This document shows positions 16,995 to 27,008 of a DNA stretch of 64,000 bases, in pieces (position 1 is the first letter of the stretch; each line of letters opens with the position of its first letter). The position numbers and the translations under genes are program-made. Origin of the DNA: Priestia aryabhattai B8W22 (GTDB lineage Bacteria; Bacillota; Bacilli; Bacillales; Bacillaceae_H); the NCBI RefSeq assembly GCF_000956595.1, contig NZ_JYOO01000009.1, forward strand, positions 1 through 64,000, given 5' to 3'. The notes below the pieces were generated by a model. It did no database searches and was not told the origin of the DNA. It worked only from the letters and a program-made list of their open reading frames with translations.

Positions 16995-17708
16995 ATGAGC
17001 AATAAAGAAAAATTAACGATTCACCAAACTTCCACTATGATTGCTTTATTAGACGGCGTGTTTGACGGTGTTGTCACATACAAGGAATTAGCTAAAAAAG
17101 GTGATTTCGGCATCGGTACGTTTAATCAATTGGACGGTGAAATGATTGCCTTTGACGGAGAATTTTATCATATTGCTGATGGGAAAGCCGCACCTATTAG
17201 TGAAGATGTAAAAACACCATTTGCCATTATGACAACCTTTTATGAAGATATCTCTTACCGTGTAGAAAAGGAAATGAATCGTGAACAACTAGAAACCTTA
17301 ATGAACGAGCTTATTCCAAGCCCGAATCTATTCTATGCAGTTCGCATTGACGGGAAGTTTAAAGAAGTAAAAACCCGCACGGTTGCAAAGCAAGAGAAAC
17401 CCTACCCCTCTATGGTAGATGCGGCGGCTGATCAGCCTACATTTACATCTTCAGATGTAAATGGAACACTAGCAGGTTTTTACACGCCAGAATATTCTTC
17501 AGGCATCGGTGTTCCCGGCTACCACCTGCACTTTATTGATGAATATAAAAACGAAGGGGGCCATGTTTTAGACGTCTCAGTTCAGGATGTTACCATTCAA
17601 ATTTGCAAAAAAACGAAATTAAATCTCAATTTATCGGAAACAAGTGAATTTTTAGATGCTAATTTAGAAGACCATGATGTAGAAGAAGAAATTGCGACGG
17701 CTGAATAA
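16995..17708 (+). CDS. alsD: Alpha-acetolactate decarboxylase (AlsD)
   Basis: Converts 2-acetolactate to acetoin. Zinc-binding residues of the family are visible in GYHLHFIDEYKNEGGHVLD (the H-x-H and the following H). An N-terminal GDFGIGTFNQLDGEMIAFDG stretch is also typical. It follows alsS by 16 bases with its own ribosome-binding site AAAGGACTGAG. The 237-residue protein ends in an acidic tail. The pair should dispose of excess pyruvate as neutral acetoin under overflow or acid conditions. Confidence 0.96.
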   Translation: MSNKEKLTIHQTSTMIALLDGVFDGVVTYKELAKKGDFGIGTFNQLDGEMIAFDGEFYHIADGKAAPISEDVKTPFAIMTTFYEDISYRVEKEMNREQLETLMNELIPSPNLFYAVRIDGKFKEVKTRTVAKQEKPYPSMVDAAADQPTFTSSDVNGTLAGFYTPEYSSGIGVPGYHLHFIDEYKNEGGHVLDVSVQDVTIQICKKTKLNLNLSETSEFLDANLEDHDVEEEIATAE

Positions 17709-17728
17709 ACAACGATACTTTTACTGAT

Positions 17729-17767
17729 AAAAACTCTCAGCGCTGCGCATGACGATGAGAGTTTTTT
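17729..17767. terminator. Bidirectional terminator between alsD and the phosphonate operon
   Basis: AAAAACTCTCA / TGAGAGTTTTTT stem with a 16-base loop. Usable by alsSD on the plus strand and by the phosphonate operon on the minus strand. Confidence 0.85.
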
Positions 17768-17817
17768 ATTTAATCGAGTTCAGGCTGCTTTTCTAGCACA
17801 ACACAGAAACCTTCCGC

Positions 17818-18240
17818 CTATAAGTAAAAGGAGCCCGTGTCTTTTAAAATATAGAAAAATGGTATTTCAGTCTCTTTTAGACATCTAGCCATTCGATCCT
17901 TAAAGTTATCTAATTTAATTATGTTTTTTGCTTCTTCTAATGTAAAATATCCCACATCCTGCGTTTCATTAGAGACAGAAATTTCCCCGCTAATCGCTTT
18001 TCCTTTTAATAAAATAACAGTAGTAGACCTTTTAACATCTTGTTCTACTCCAAGAAAGTTGGTCACTTCAATAACAATTCCAGATTCCTCTTTAACTTCT
18101 CGTATACCCGCCTCTTTTATCGATTCACCTGCTTCTACAAAGCCTCCAGGAAATTCCCATCCCCGTCTATAGTTTTTGACTAGAAGTACGTGATGATCTT
18201 GATTGATTACCATAACTGCTACAGCTAATTTTTGATTCAA
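17818..18240 (-). CDS. Nudix hydrolase, last gene of the phosphonate operon
   Basis: A 140-residue protein with a complete Nudix box, GGFVEAGESIKEAGIREVKEES-type, around residues 32-54, including the REVKEE metal-binding core. It would hydrolyse a nucleoside diphosphate linked to another group. The gene starts seven bases after the nucleotidyltransferase-transaminase fusion, so it is almost surely in the same transcript. Given that partner, a nucleotide-activated aminoethylphosphonate or a by-product is a natural substrate, but that is inference. Confidence 0.85.
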   Translation of the reverse strand: MNQKLAVAVMVINQDHHVLLVKNYRRGWEFPGGFVEAGESIKEAGIREVKEESGIVIEVTNFLGVEQDVKRSTTVILLKGKAISGEISVSNETQDVGYFTLEEAKNIIKLDNFKDRMARCLKETEIPFFYILKDTGSFYL

Positions 18241-18247
18241 CTCTTTC

Positions 18248-20089
18248 TCACTCTCCTTTTAAAGCTTTAAGATATTGTTCAAGAAGGTGAAGAAATCTTT
18301 CTATATCTCTATATGTGATATCACCAATATTTGCTATTCGAAACGTTTCTAATTTATTAACTTTACCAGGATAAATGGTAAATCCTTGTTTATAAAAAAA
18401 ATCATGCATAATATCAAAATTATATTTTTTATCGGAAGGCTCGATGATAGAAGTAATAATTTTAGAATGATGTGTTTCCGGAACCAAATAAGTTAACCCA
18501 AGCCGAGTAATTCCATCAGTTAAAGTAGTCCATGATTTTGAGTAGCGTTCATATCGTTTCTCAATTCCTTCCCACTGAGTTTCTATAATTGCCTGCTTTA
18601 AGGCATACATAGTCTGAACAGGAGGAGTAAAACGCATTTGTTTATTCATTTGGAAATAGCGGTACTGATCATATAAATGAAGATAAAGGTTACGAGGCTT
18701 CATTTGCTCCGTTTTTTCTAACCGGTCTTTATTTGCTATAACAAACGACACCCCTGCCATTCCTTGAAGGTTCTTATTTGCACTTGCGGCCAGATAGCTT
18801 ATATTCATTTTTTTCATGTCAATCGGAACAGCTGCATACGAACTCATTGCATCCACAATCATCTCGATATTTTTCACTGCACAAAATTCTCCAATTTGTT
18901 CAATATCATTAAGAAGCCCTGTTGACGTTTCACAGTGAACAAGTGCCAGATAAGAAACGTTCGTTGAAATCTTTTTTATGAAAATTTCTAAGTCGTTCAT
19001 ATCAATAGCCTGCTCGGCGGAGCTTTTATATTCTGCATAATTCAGCCCATAAATCTCAGCGATTTTACACATTCTCTCACCGTATGGACCGTTATTGATA
19101 ATAACCACAGTACCGTTATCAATTACTGAACTTAAAATCGATTCCACTGCCGCTGTTCCAGATCCGCCGAATAATACCGTAGTATACTTCTCTGGATTCC
19201 CAACAAATTTTGTTAGTTCAGCAGAGATAAATTCCATCGTCTCCCCAAATTCTTTTTCTCTCGGGCAAATGTCCTCCACTATTTGAGCATATTTGACGGT
19301 GTCTGTGGTAGTTGCCGGTCCCGGGTTTAGAAGTATATTTCTCTTAACAGCGTGTGGAATACCTTCTCGAGCTTTAATAACCGGATAAACAATAGTAGTT
19401 GCTCTTGCCCAGTGATCTTCATCATCCACTTCACACCATGCCAAATTGTCCAGTTTATGAATATACACATTTGTTTTTTCAGAAATTTTAACGAGGCCAT
19501 ATTCATAATCAATCGTTTGATTAAACTGAAATAGCGTATTTGCTTCATCACAAAGTTTCTGAAATGTAGCATAAGAGAGTTTGGTTAAACCAACTAGTTC
19601 TGCATAGATACTATTCAACTCTTCTTTTTGTTTTGACATATTCTTAAGGCTATTATTTTCATCGGCTTCGATATACACTTCATCACCAGCACCGTTCAAT
19701 TTACTCGCTAGTATGACATCTGATCTCGAATGGTTTACTAATGTTTTCAATGCACTCTTTTCATAAATTACATCTGATTCCAATAGTAAAAAATCTTCTT
19801 TAATATAATTTTTAAATTGATACAGCGTAAACAGACTTCCTGTTGTTTCGTATCTAGAATTATAAACACATTTTATTTGAGGGTATCTAACCATTAACTT
19901 TTCATATTCTTCTTTCATATAACCTGTTCCAATAAAAATCGTCTCAACTCCCGCTTCTATTAACTTCGAAATGGAATGTTCAATAATCGATTTTTCATCA
20001 ATCATCAAAAAACCTTTAGGGCGATTTCCAGCTCTTTTACGAATCCTGCTCCCCATCCCTGCAGCTAGAATAACAGCTGTTTTAATCAT
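18248..20089 (-). CDS. Fusion: nucleotidyltransferase + 2-aminoethylphosphonate--pyruvate transaminase
   Basis: Residues 1-240 form an intact sugar-1-phosphate-type nucleotidyltransferase: ILAAGMGSRIRKRAGNRPKG loop, LLLESDVIYEK metal site and WCEVDDEDHW. Residues from about 250 on form a PhnW-type PLP aminotransferase (NILLNPGPATTTDTVK, phosphate loop GGSGTAAVE, Schiff-base lysine in SANKNLQGMAG). The transaminase should turn phosphonoacetaldehyde into 2-aminoethylphosphonate (AEP). The N-terminal domain should add CMP, as shown for PntC proteins, some of which carry the same fusion. Its start overlaps the decarboxylase gene by eight bases. Confidence 0.9.
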   Translation of the reverse strand: MIKTAVILAAGMGSRIRKRAGNRPKGFLMIDEKSIIEHSISKLIEAGVETIFIGTGYMKEEYEKLMVRYPQIKCVYNSRYETTGSLFTLYQFKNYIKEDFLLLESDVIYEKSALKTLVNHSRSDVILASKLNGAGDEVYIEADENNSLKNMSKQKEELNSIYAELVGLTKLSYATFQKLCDEANTLFQFNQTIDYEYGLVKISEKTNVYIHKLDNLAWCEVDDEDHWARATTIVYPVIKAREGIPHAVKRNILLNPGPATTTDTVKYAQIVEDICPREKEFGETMEFISAELTKFVGNPEKYTTVLFGGSGTAAVESILSSVIDNGTVVIINNGPYGERMCKIAEIYGLNYAEYKSSAEQAIDMNDLEIFIKKISTNVSYLALVHCETSTGLLNDIEQIGEFCAVKNIEMIVDAMSSYAAVPIDMKKMNISYLAASANKNLQGMAGVSFVIANKDRLEKTEQMKPRNLYLHLYDQYRYFQMNKQMRFTPPVQTMYALKQAIIETQWEGIEKRYERYSKSWTTLTDGITRLGLTYLVPETHHSKIITSIIEPSDKKYNFDIMHDFFYKQGFTIYPGKVNKLETFRIANIGDITYRDIERFLHLLEQYLKALKGE

Positions 20090-21212
20090 CTAAAAACACC
20101 TGCAGTCTTTCTCTGACTTCATAAGGCTTCATTTCAGGACGCCCCAGGTTCTTTTTAGATCCTTTCGCTATTTTAAGATATAAAAACGTTAATTTTTTAT
20201 CGTTTTTCCACTGTTTTATATGCGTCTCTAACTCATTTAAGTTATGAACATGAATGGAATTTTGATACCCACAGGAAGAAGCAATATCTACAAAATTAAT
20301 GTTATGAGAGACCGTATGTTGTCCCCCTGTAGAATCATGGGTTTGATTGTCTAAAAGAATGTGTAATAAATTTGCCGGACAATAGTAGCCGTTGGTTGCT
20401 AGATTTCCCATGCGCATAAGCAAAGCTCCGTCTCCATCAATCGTAATGATGTTCTTTTCATTTCTGCTTAAAGCTAAGCCCAAACCAATGGAACTAACGC
20501 ACCCCATAGATCCAACCATATAAAAATTATTTCTTGCGTCTTCTATTTCGTAAAGCTCTCTTCCAGTTTTCCCTGTAGCGGCCACCTGAATGGTATCATT
20601 GTCCTTTAGTGAATTAACTACTTGTAATGCCTCATACCTTGAAGGTAACTCGTCGGTTGTTATCTGTTCACTTTTCATTTTAGGAGTAACGTTATTCATT
20701 GATTTTTCTAAAAGCTTAACTGGCTCAAACGTTCCTTTTTTCACAATAAAGAAGTAGCTTTCATTATTTTCAACAGCTTGATTAGCCCGCTGCAATTGTT
20801 TTTTGACTTCCACAAAATCAGAAGATAAATATTCCCATTTTATTTTCATCGTATTTAGCAGGGCAGGAGTAATTTCTCCCATTAATTCATGCTGCGGTTC
20901 ATCCGGAAATCCAGGTTCTCCGCGAAAACTGACAAATCCAAGAATAGGAATTTTAAACGGATGAATAAGAGAGGTTAAAGGGGAAACAGCATTTGCTAAT
21001 CCGGAGTTCTGCATTAAAACAACCGCTTTGTTACCAGCGATTGATGCACCAGCAGCAATCGCTACCGCTTCTCCTTCGTTTGCTGCTGCTACATATTCAC
21101 ATTCGTTGATAGCGTAGTTAATAAGATGTTTAAGATAGGAACAAGGAACCCCGCTATAAAATTGAAAACCTAGTTTTTTTAATTGAGTTCCAAATACGGA
21201 CGTACTAATCAT
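20082..21212 (-). CDS. Phosphonopyruvate decarboxylase
   Basis: ThDP enzyme that decarboxylates phosphonopyruvate to phosphonoacetaldehyde, pulling the unfavourable PepM reaction forward. The N-terminal half has [18 protein letters not shown] and [16 protein letters not shown] (catalytic Glu); the C-terminal half has [16 protein letters not shown] and the ThDP motif [18 protein letters not shown]...[11 protein letters not shown]. Length is about 376 residues, as expected. Two starts are possible, 21224 and 21212; the second has a nearer G-rich ribosome-binding site (GGTGGG). Both overlap the end of pepM, implying coupling. Confidence 0.93.
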   Translation of the reverse strand: MISTSVFGTQLKKLGFQFYSGVPCSYLKHLINYAINECEYVAAANEGEAVAIAAGASIAGNKAVVLMQNSGLANAVSPLTSLIHPFKIPILGFVSFRGEPGFPDEPQHELMGEITPALLNTMKIKWEYLSSDFVEVKKQLQRANQAVENNESYFFIVKKGTFEPVKLLEKSMNNVTPKMKSEQITTDELPSRYEALQVVNSLKDNDTIQVAATGKTGRELYEIEDARNNFYMVGSMGCVSSIGLGLALSRNEKNIITIDGDGALLMRMGNLATNGYYCPANLLHILLDNQTHDSTGGQHTVSHNINFVDIASSCGYQNSIHVHNLNELETHIKQWKNDKKLTFLYLKIAKGSKKNLGRPEMKPYEVRERLQVFLDD

Positions 21213-22722
21213 TTTTCCCACCATCTTTTTGAATCTTTGTATACGTTTCCGTATCTATCCATGACCCCATCGTATATTTAACAGCAACCGGATGAATTAG
21301 ATTAATATAATTAAAGAAATCAGAGAACGTGAGCTGAGCGAAATCTTTTCTTTGTGCCAGTTCTTCTAAAGCTCTTTTTACAATCTCAGTGCCTTTTCCG
21401 GAAACTTTCCAAAGACCAATGAATTCACCATGAATGTTTTTAGAGTTTGGATTGCACGACATTTGAATCAAGTCTACTGTTTTGGAATACAGCTGTTTGG
21501 AATAGGGAAGTTTAGCGGTTACATAAGATGTTTGATTTCCTTTTAACTCGTAATCAGCTCCTGCTACGATAGTGATATCGCCACTTTCATGAATTAACTC
21601 CTCAAAAATATGTGTTTTATACACGATGTTACTATCGCTTATTAAAGTAGCCGTTCCTAGCTTATCCCTCGCAGCATAAAGATGATATAATTCTCCTTTA
21701 TGAGGAAACTCCTTGTCTTCCATAGCTTTGTTACGATCTACTTTTATACTATTTGTCACGCCGACTTTTTTTAACTGATTTATCTGCTCAGTTATTAAAG
21801 CGTCATTTGCTGATTCTTTTACCAAAATCATAGCGTTCGTGCTATGATTGGCAGAGCTTAAATAAAGTTTCTCTGCCATATCGAGCTCTTCAGCTTTTTG
21901 AAGGCGAAAAACTTCCTCAAGCGGAGAGACATTTTTTTCTACGTTAATCAAACTTTTATCGGAATAAATCTGAGCAGACGTTTTCTGCATAGCTGTAATG
22001 GAAGATCTTAAGTTATGGTTAGCCCAAATGCTCAAGCTAATTCCTAAATCACTAAATTTATCAGTTGGAACCGAATAGTATTTGGTTGGAACAATAATAA
22101 CTGGAAGCCTGTTTCCCCACTCTTTCATAAAAGCTTCGATCTCTGTCATATCTGACCTTTTACTATGAATCAAAACGGCGTCGGTTCCCGCTTGGCGATA
22201 AGCTTCTGCACGCTTTAAAGCTTCTTTCAGCCCCCACCCTGCAATAAAAGCTTCTACGCGCGATACCACCACAAAATCTTCATCTTTTTGACTATCTTTC
22301 ATTGCTTTAATTTTGCCGCAAAATTCATTAATATCTGCAAGCGGCTGTGCTTCACCTTTAATAAATGAGTTTGTTTTTGGAAACAATTTATCTTCAATAC
22401 ACACGCCTGGAATGTCTCGCTGCTCCAATTTCTTAACCAATCTTCTTGCATTATTAAAATTCCCATAGCCTGTATCGCCATCAAGAAGAATTGGAACGGA
22501 TGTTGCGTCACTCATAAACTCTAAGACGTCTAATACCTGTGTCCATGAAGCCTCGTTATTATCTCTTACACCCAGTGCTGCAGATAAGGACAGGCCACTG
22601 GCCCATATCCCTTTGAATCCGGCTTCTTCTACAATCCTTGCAGATAGCGCACTGTGAGCTTCCATAATAAACTCTAGCTGTTTACTTTCTATCAACTCTC
22701 TTAGCTGTTTAGTCTTCTTCAT
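21205..22722 (-). CDS. pepM: Phosphoenolpyruvate phosphomutase with a degenerate C-terminal nucleotidyltransferase-like domain
   Basis: PepM makes the C-P bond by converting PEP to phosphonopyruvate. Residues 1-290 are the isocitrate-lyase/PEP-mutase barrel, with the diagnostic PepM motif [10 protein letters not shown] at residues 110-119 and the metal-site stretch [14 protein letters not shown]. Residues about 295-505 resemble a nucleotidyltransferase ([20 protein letters not shown] near the start, [11 protein letters not shown] and [14 protein letters not shown] near the end). The glycine/arginine-rich nucleotide loop is absent, so this half is probably inactive or structural. The downstream fusion protein supplies an intact domain. 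The gene lies 13 bases after the MurF-like gene. Confidence 0.93.
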   Translation of the reverse strand: MKKTKQLRELIESKQLEFIMEAHSALSARIVEEAGFKGIWASGLSLSAALGVRDNNEASWTQVLDVLEFMSDATSVPILLDGDTGYGNFNNARRLVKKLEQRDIPGVCIEDKLFPKTNSFIKGEAQPLADINEFCGKIKAMKDSQKDEDFVVVSRVEAFIAGWGLKEALKRAEAYRQAGTDAVLIHSKRSDMTEIEAFMKEWGNRLPVIIVPTKYYSVPTDKFSDLGISLSIWANHNLRSSITAMQKTSAQIYSDKSLINVEKNVSPLEEVFRLQKAEELDMAEKLYLSSANHSTNAMILVKESANDALITEQINQLKKVGVTNSIKVDRNKAMEDKEFPHKGELYHLYAARDKLGTATLISDSNIVYKTHIFEELIHESGDITIVAGADYELKGNQTSYVTAKLPYSKQLYSKTVDLIQMSCNPNSKNIHGEFIGLWKVSGKGTEIVKRALEELAQRKDFAQLTFSDFFNYINLIHPVAVKYTMGSWIDTETYTKIQKDGGKND

Positions 22723-22735
22723 TTCTATCCTCCTT

Positions 22736-24145
22736 TTACTCTTCGTTATCTGGAATGAGTTTATTTCTTAATTGTTTAAAAGTAGGTTTTTTCATAACAC
22801 GATGCGTTACTTTTAATAGAAGTATTGTATTTTCATTTAAATAAGGAGCTAAAACATCGTATACTTCGTCGCCGGTATTACAGAAATAGACTTTATTAGG
22901 ATCCATTCCATATTTTAAAGCTCCTGTTCCGATAGCTTTTGCCTCATCTCCTACTACAACCAGAATGTCAATTTTTGATTCCGCTGCTTTTTTTCCCATC
23001 TCTTCGTATTGTTTAATTGCATGAGGCCCTTCTCCCAGCTGAGGCATGTAGCCTAATAAAGCGATAGACCGTTTCTCTTTTGACATATCACCAAGAACTT
23101 TAAGAGCTGTAGCCATCGATAAAGGTGAAGAGTTCCATGTATCATTAATTACCGTACATTCATTCATTCCTCTTTTAAATTCCAAATGTTCTTCTACTTG
23201 TTCAAATAAGCTAAGTCTTTGTATGGCAACGGAAATATCAACGCCTACATAAAATACAGCAGCAATGGCAGCAAGTGCATTATAAACATTATGTTCACCA
23301 TATCCAGGGATAAAGGCATTGTACTCTTTGTTTTTGTGCTTTAAAGTAAAGGCCATTCCTCCATTAGCATATTTAATATTCTTTGCTTGAAATTGGGAAC
23401 CATCATTTTTACCTACATATACAACGCCTTTAAAAGGACTCACATCAACCACTTTCTTAATATTTTCGTCATCTGCGTTTAAAATCAAAATGCCGCTATT
23501 TGGATCTAAGCCTTCGACAATTTCAGCTTTTGCTTTCATATATTCTTCAGGTGTTTCACAATCAGCGAGATGGTGCACGCCTATATTTAATAGAATTCGT
23601 ATTTGCGGCTGAAAGTAGCGGCACGCAACTTTTAGATAACCTGGATAAGCGACCGGCATCTCAAAAACAGCTACCTCCGTCGTATCATCAATACCTGTTA
23701 AATAACGTAGATTTACAGACATAGAATTCATACTCATCCACGTAGCTTTCACTTTATAATCTTCAATTAATATTTGTCGGATCATCTCTTTCGTGGTCGT
23801 TTTCCCACAAGTTCCTGTAACACCAATAACAGGAAGATCAAAGAGCCCTCGGTAGTATTCAATAAATTTCCAATAAGCATCTTCTAATTGAGCTGTTTTA
23901 ACAAGAATAATATTTTTCTCTAAGTTCGTGCACAGCTCGGGTTGGTCTGTTATAACGACAATTGAATGATTTTCTTTCCAATACTTCCCTCTAATCGGTT
24001 CTCTATCTAAATGAAAGATGAGTGTATGATCCTCTATATCTCTTTTAGCGTAGTTTATAGCATGTTTAATAACGGGATTTCCTGATCCATAACAAAGGTC
24101 TCCCCCCGTTTGTTTAAGGATTTCATTTAATGTGAAATTCTTCAT
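22736..24145 (-). CDS. MurF-like Mur ligase in the phosphonate operon
   Basis: A 469-residue ATP-dependent ligase of the Mur family. It has the P-loop [14 protein letters not shown] at residues 108-121, [13 protein letters not shown] in the middle domain, and [16 protein letters not shown] in the C-terminal domain. MurF joins D-Ala-D-Ala to UDP-MurNAc-tripeptide; here the phosphonate neighbours and a four-base overlap with an amidoligase/ATP-grasp gene point to a different amide bond. VTGTCGKT has a cysteine where glycine or asparagine is usual. It is probably not the housekeeping murF, which normally follows ddl. Confidence 0.88.
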   Translation of the reverse strand: MKNFTLNEILKQTGGDLCYGSGNPVIKHAINYAKRDIEDHTLIFHLDREPIRGKYWKENHSIVVITDQPELCTNLEKNIILVKTAQLEDAYWKFIEYYRGLFDLPVIGVTGTCGKTTTKEMIRQILIEDYKVKATWMSMNSMSVNLRYLTGIDDTTEVAVFEMPVAYPGYLKVACRYFQPQIRILLNIGVHHLADCETPEEYMKAKAEIVEGLDPNSGILILNADDENIKKVVDVSPFKGVVYVGKNDGSQFQAKNIKYANGGMAFTLKHKNKEYNAFIPGYGEHNVYNALAAIAAVFYVGVDISVAIQRLSLFEQVEEHLEFKRGMNECTVINDTWNSSPLSMATALKVLGDMSKEKRSIALLGYMPQLGEGPHAIKQYEEMGKKAAESKIDILVVVGDEAKAIGTGALKYGMDPNKVYFCNTGDEVYDVLAPYLNENTILLLKVTHRVMKKPTFKQLRNKLIPDNEE

Positions 24146-26763
24146 GTTAAATCCTCCTTTTCTTCTTCGTAACCCGCCAGTGAAGATGCATAATTGAGTA
24201 GACGAATCCCCGCCAAAGTACGAAGCTTATAGGCTCTAATTTGTGAGAATAGACTATCTGGTTTTGCATTTATTTCGAGTAACTTTATGGAACCGTACTG
24301 ATCTATACATAAATCTACTGCCAGCTCTCCAAAAGGACCCACTTTCTCCTCTACTGTTGCAACAATATTTTTAGATATTTTAGCTAATTGGTTTATAACG
24401 AACCTTCTGTCTGTTGGATCAGGGTATAAACTATTCAATATTTTACTGAGGCGCATATTCGTTTCAGAATCTTCCGTTAGCACATCTTCACCGGTGAGGC
24501 GCGCAACCATACCCGTTCGAAGCCAAATTTGTTTTTCATTTTTTTGCATATAAACCCGTATTTCTAAATTTTTATCTTTATGCTGCTTTCTGCGAATTCC
24601 TTCTTGAACAAGATAAGGATTGTTTTTCATCAAAGGGGAGAGCAAAGTAAATAGTTCTTCCATATTACTGAATTGATGAAGCTCTTTTTTATTAAGATCA
24701 AACCAAAAGATACCTGTTGGTCGGCGAACGATGCGCATGACTCCTTTACTTAAGGCTCCGCCAAGCGGTTTTAAATAAACTTCTCCGTAGCTATCAAGCA
24801 TTTCTGCAATGTCAGCAGGTTTTTTTACTAGACGTGACTCCGGAAGAAACTCTTCGTATTCTTTCATAAGAAGTTGATATGTTGCCCACTTATCTCCCGT
24901 AAGCTGAAACAAATTTGAAGAATTAATAAAAGGAATTTTATAAATCGCCTGAAGTTTTGCTCTTACTTCATCTATTAAAATATTTTTTCTACCATCTATG
25001 AAATAACGATCATAAATAACAGCAGGAAAAGGAAAAAGCCCTTCACCATTAATGGTTGTTCCTTTAACCAGTTTTTTCTCCCAATCAATATCTTCGGGTT
25101 CAAACACATATACAAGCATTCGCTTTTCATTTGCTAAGCGACATAAATGGTGGAAATAAGTTGTTTGTCTTTCAAAAGGACGATTAGCAAGAATGCCAAT
25201 GATAGGACCTAAAGTTATGATGCCTTCTGAAGCTGATAGCTTGGGGCACCAATCTTTTGGGAGAGATAGTTTATGACGGAGAGATTTAGAGAGTTGAACC
25301 ATATTTGAATGGCGAAATGAAAAAGGATAAGAATGAACAGTTGCGGTTGATATTGCCTTTCCTGCACTAACAATCGTAGACTGCCCCTCTGTGAGGCCGT
25401 ATTTTAAACGGAGCTTTTTGGGGATTTGGATAATATATCCGCGATCATAGATTTCTTCAGAAATCTTTACATTCCAATTTCCTCGAATATCGTTTGATTC
25501 ATCACAAGGAATTTCTTTTTCGATCATTTCAAATAGAAAAGATAGTTCATTTTGATAGTGTGGATAGCTAGATGTTTTCATAAGATTCGCCTTGATATCT
25601 TTCCACATCCGCTTAAGAAAGATTTTATTCCCTTGATAGTAGGCACGCTGCGTAAGTGGATGAAATAAAAATTCGCTTTTTAATTCATGATGATGGGTAG
25701 CAACTAGCTGAGCAAGAGCTAAAGTAGAGAGAGTAATTCTAGGGTCGATAATCCAAGAACTTAACGTTAAATACTCAAATCCATACGGTTTTTCACGATA
25801 GCGTCCAATACCTCCATGGTTCGTTTTCCTTCTAAGTTTAGCAGTCTTAGATTCTTCTATCAGCGCTACTGGAATAGCAAGGTAGTGGTCAAGAGCTCTT
25901 AATAAAGATAAAGAAAGCGGGATGCCAAAATGGATATGCCCTCCACATTGATACCCTGAAAACGGCATGCTTCCTGCCCGAAAATGAACGTTTTTATATG
26001 GTACCTGTGCAGATGCTTTTTCTATTAATTTTTGGATATTCTCAAATAGCTCTGTTGATGAATTCGCTTTTTCAGGCCTAACTTCTACTAATGCATACTC
26101 GCCGCTATCTTGCTCTATTTGTCTTTCATCACAACCTACCGGACCTTCAACAGAAAAGAAAGTAGAAGCTGGTAGAAGCTCTCCATCGCAACTTAACATA
26201 AACTCAACATCAGCACCCATGCTAAAAGGAACAGCAGGCTTTAGCGGTTTTTCTATCCAATCGCTTTCTGATGAGTTAATATCTGTGACGATACACTCTC
26301 CATTTTCTAATACACCCATTTTAACAAAGCCGCTTTTAGCTCCTGTTACGTAGAGCGCTCGAATGGCTACGTTCATCAGCATTTCCGGTACATCCATGCT
26401 GTTTATCTGTTCTAATTTCCAACCGAAGGCTTGCGTTCGAATGGGTATTTCATTAAATACAACATGTTCACTGGTCACTACTTGTACTGTTTTTACGCTT
26501 AGTCCTTCTACTTCTAGACAATATTCTTTGTCTATTGCATATATTTTCGTAAAATAATCATATCCTTCATATATTGCTTGGTCCTTTGTATTGACGATAA
26601 CAATATCTCTTCCGCTATGGTGACCATATTTCCTCCCTATCACTGGATATGAACAGGTTTTTGGGTCAACTAATTCAACAGACGGTATATTATTCAGATT
26701 AAGAGTTTGCAACGTCATTTCTTTATCAGATAATATCCCTAACTCTTCTCTCATTGGATCCAT
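24142..26763 (-). CDS. COOH-NH2 amidoligase fused to a YheC/YheD-type ATP-grasp ligase
   Basis: 873 residues in three parts. Residues 1-165 are an uncharacterised N-terminal region. Residues about 170-400 resemble the COOH-NH2 (glutamine-synthetase-fold) amidoligase domain: GADVEFMLSCDGELLPAS, YALVEVRPEKANSS, GYQCGGHIHFG. Residues about 480-870 match YheC/YheD ATP-grasp proteins: GILANRPFERQT, FINSSNLFQLTGDKWATYQ, YLKPLGGALSKGV and the metal site ELAVDLCIDQYGSIKLLEINAK. Two different amide-forming engines in one chain imply a two-step ligation. AGGAGG precedes the ATG. It is the first gene of the six-gene operon. Confidence 0.85.
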   Translation of the reverse strand: MDPMREELGILSDKEMTLQTLNLNNIPSVELVDPKTCSYPVIGRKYGHHSGRDIVIVNTKDQAIYEGYDYFTKIYAIDKEYCLEVEGLSVKTVQVVTSEHVVFNEIPIRTQAFGWKLEQINSMDVPEMLMNVAIRALYVTGAKSGFVKMGVLENGECIVTDINSSESDWIEKPLKPAVPFSMGADVEFMLSCDGELLPASTFFSVEGPVGCDERQIEQDSGEYALVEVRPEKANSSTELFENIQKLIEKASAQVPYKNVHFRAGSMPFSGYQCGGHIHFGIPLSLSLLRALDHYLAIPVALIEESKTAKLRRKTNHGGIGRYREKPYGFEYLTLSSWIIDPRITLSTLALAQLVATHHHELKSEFLFHPLTQRAYYQGNKIFLKRMWKDIKANLMKTSSYPHYQNELSFLFEMIEKEIPCDESNDIRGNWNVKISEEIYDRGYIIQIPKKLRLKYGLTEGQSTIVSAGKAISTATVHSYPFSFRHSNMVQLSKSLRHKLSLPKDWCPKLSASEGIITLGPIIGILANRPFERQTTYFHHLCRLANEKRMLVYVFEPEDIDWEKKLVKGTTINGEGLFPFPAVIYDRYFIDGRKNILIDEVRAKLQAIYKIPFINSSNLFQLTGDKWATYQLLMKEYEEFLPESRLVKKPADIAEMLDSYGEVYLKPLGGALSKGVMRIVRRPTGIFWFDLNKKELHQFSNMEELFTLLSPLMKNNPYLVQEGIRRKQHKDKNLEIRVYMQKNEKQIWLRTGMVARLTGEDVLTEDSETNMRLSKILNSLYPDPTDRRFVINQLAKISKNIVATVEEKVGPFGELAVDLCIDQYGSIKLLEINAKPDSLFSQIRAYKLRTLAGIRLLNYASSLAGYEEEKEDLT

Positions 26764-26837
26764 TTTAAAGCCTCCTAATTAGAACTTTCTATCGTATTTT
26801 GCTACTTTAATGCCCTATAACAATAATCAGCTACTCA

Positions 26838-26854
26838 TATAGTATGTAACTATA
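26838..26854. promoter_or_regulatory. Candidate operator of the phosphonate cluster
   Basis: TATAGT-ATGTA-ACTATA, a perfect 6+6 inverted repeat, 75-91 bases upstream of the amidoligase start and in the gap shared with the divergent amidohydrolase-like gene. It has the size and symmetry of a dimeric repressor site. No regulator gene is in the cluster. Confidence 0.45.
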
Positions 26855-27008
26855 CAAAATACTCCTGTACATTTATCTATTTATTTCCACCGTCTCTAAA
26901 AACTTTTTATGTATTTATTTAACACGCGTAATAATTCACCGATTTTATTTTCACTGCATTTATTATAGAAAGAATAGATTTCAAACGATATAAAAGGGGA
27001 AATAGTCA

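Noticed and set aside
22736-24145. Housekeeping murF
   Set aside because: It is in a phosphonate operon, overlaps the amidoligase gene and has no ddl or cell-wall neighbours.
26830-26870. Sporulation sigma-E/K promoter for the phosphonate operon (CATACTATA)
   Set aside because: The -10-like match exists, but no -35 element lies at the right distance; the same bases are better explained as part of the palindrome.
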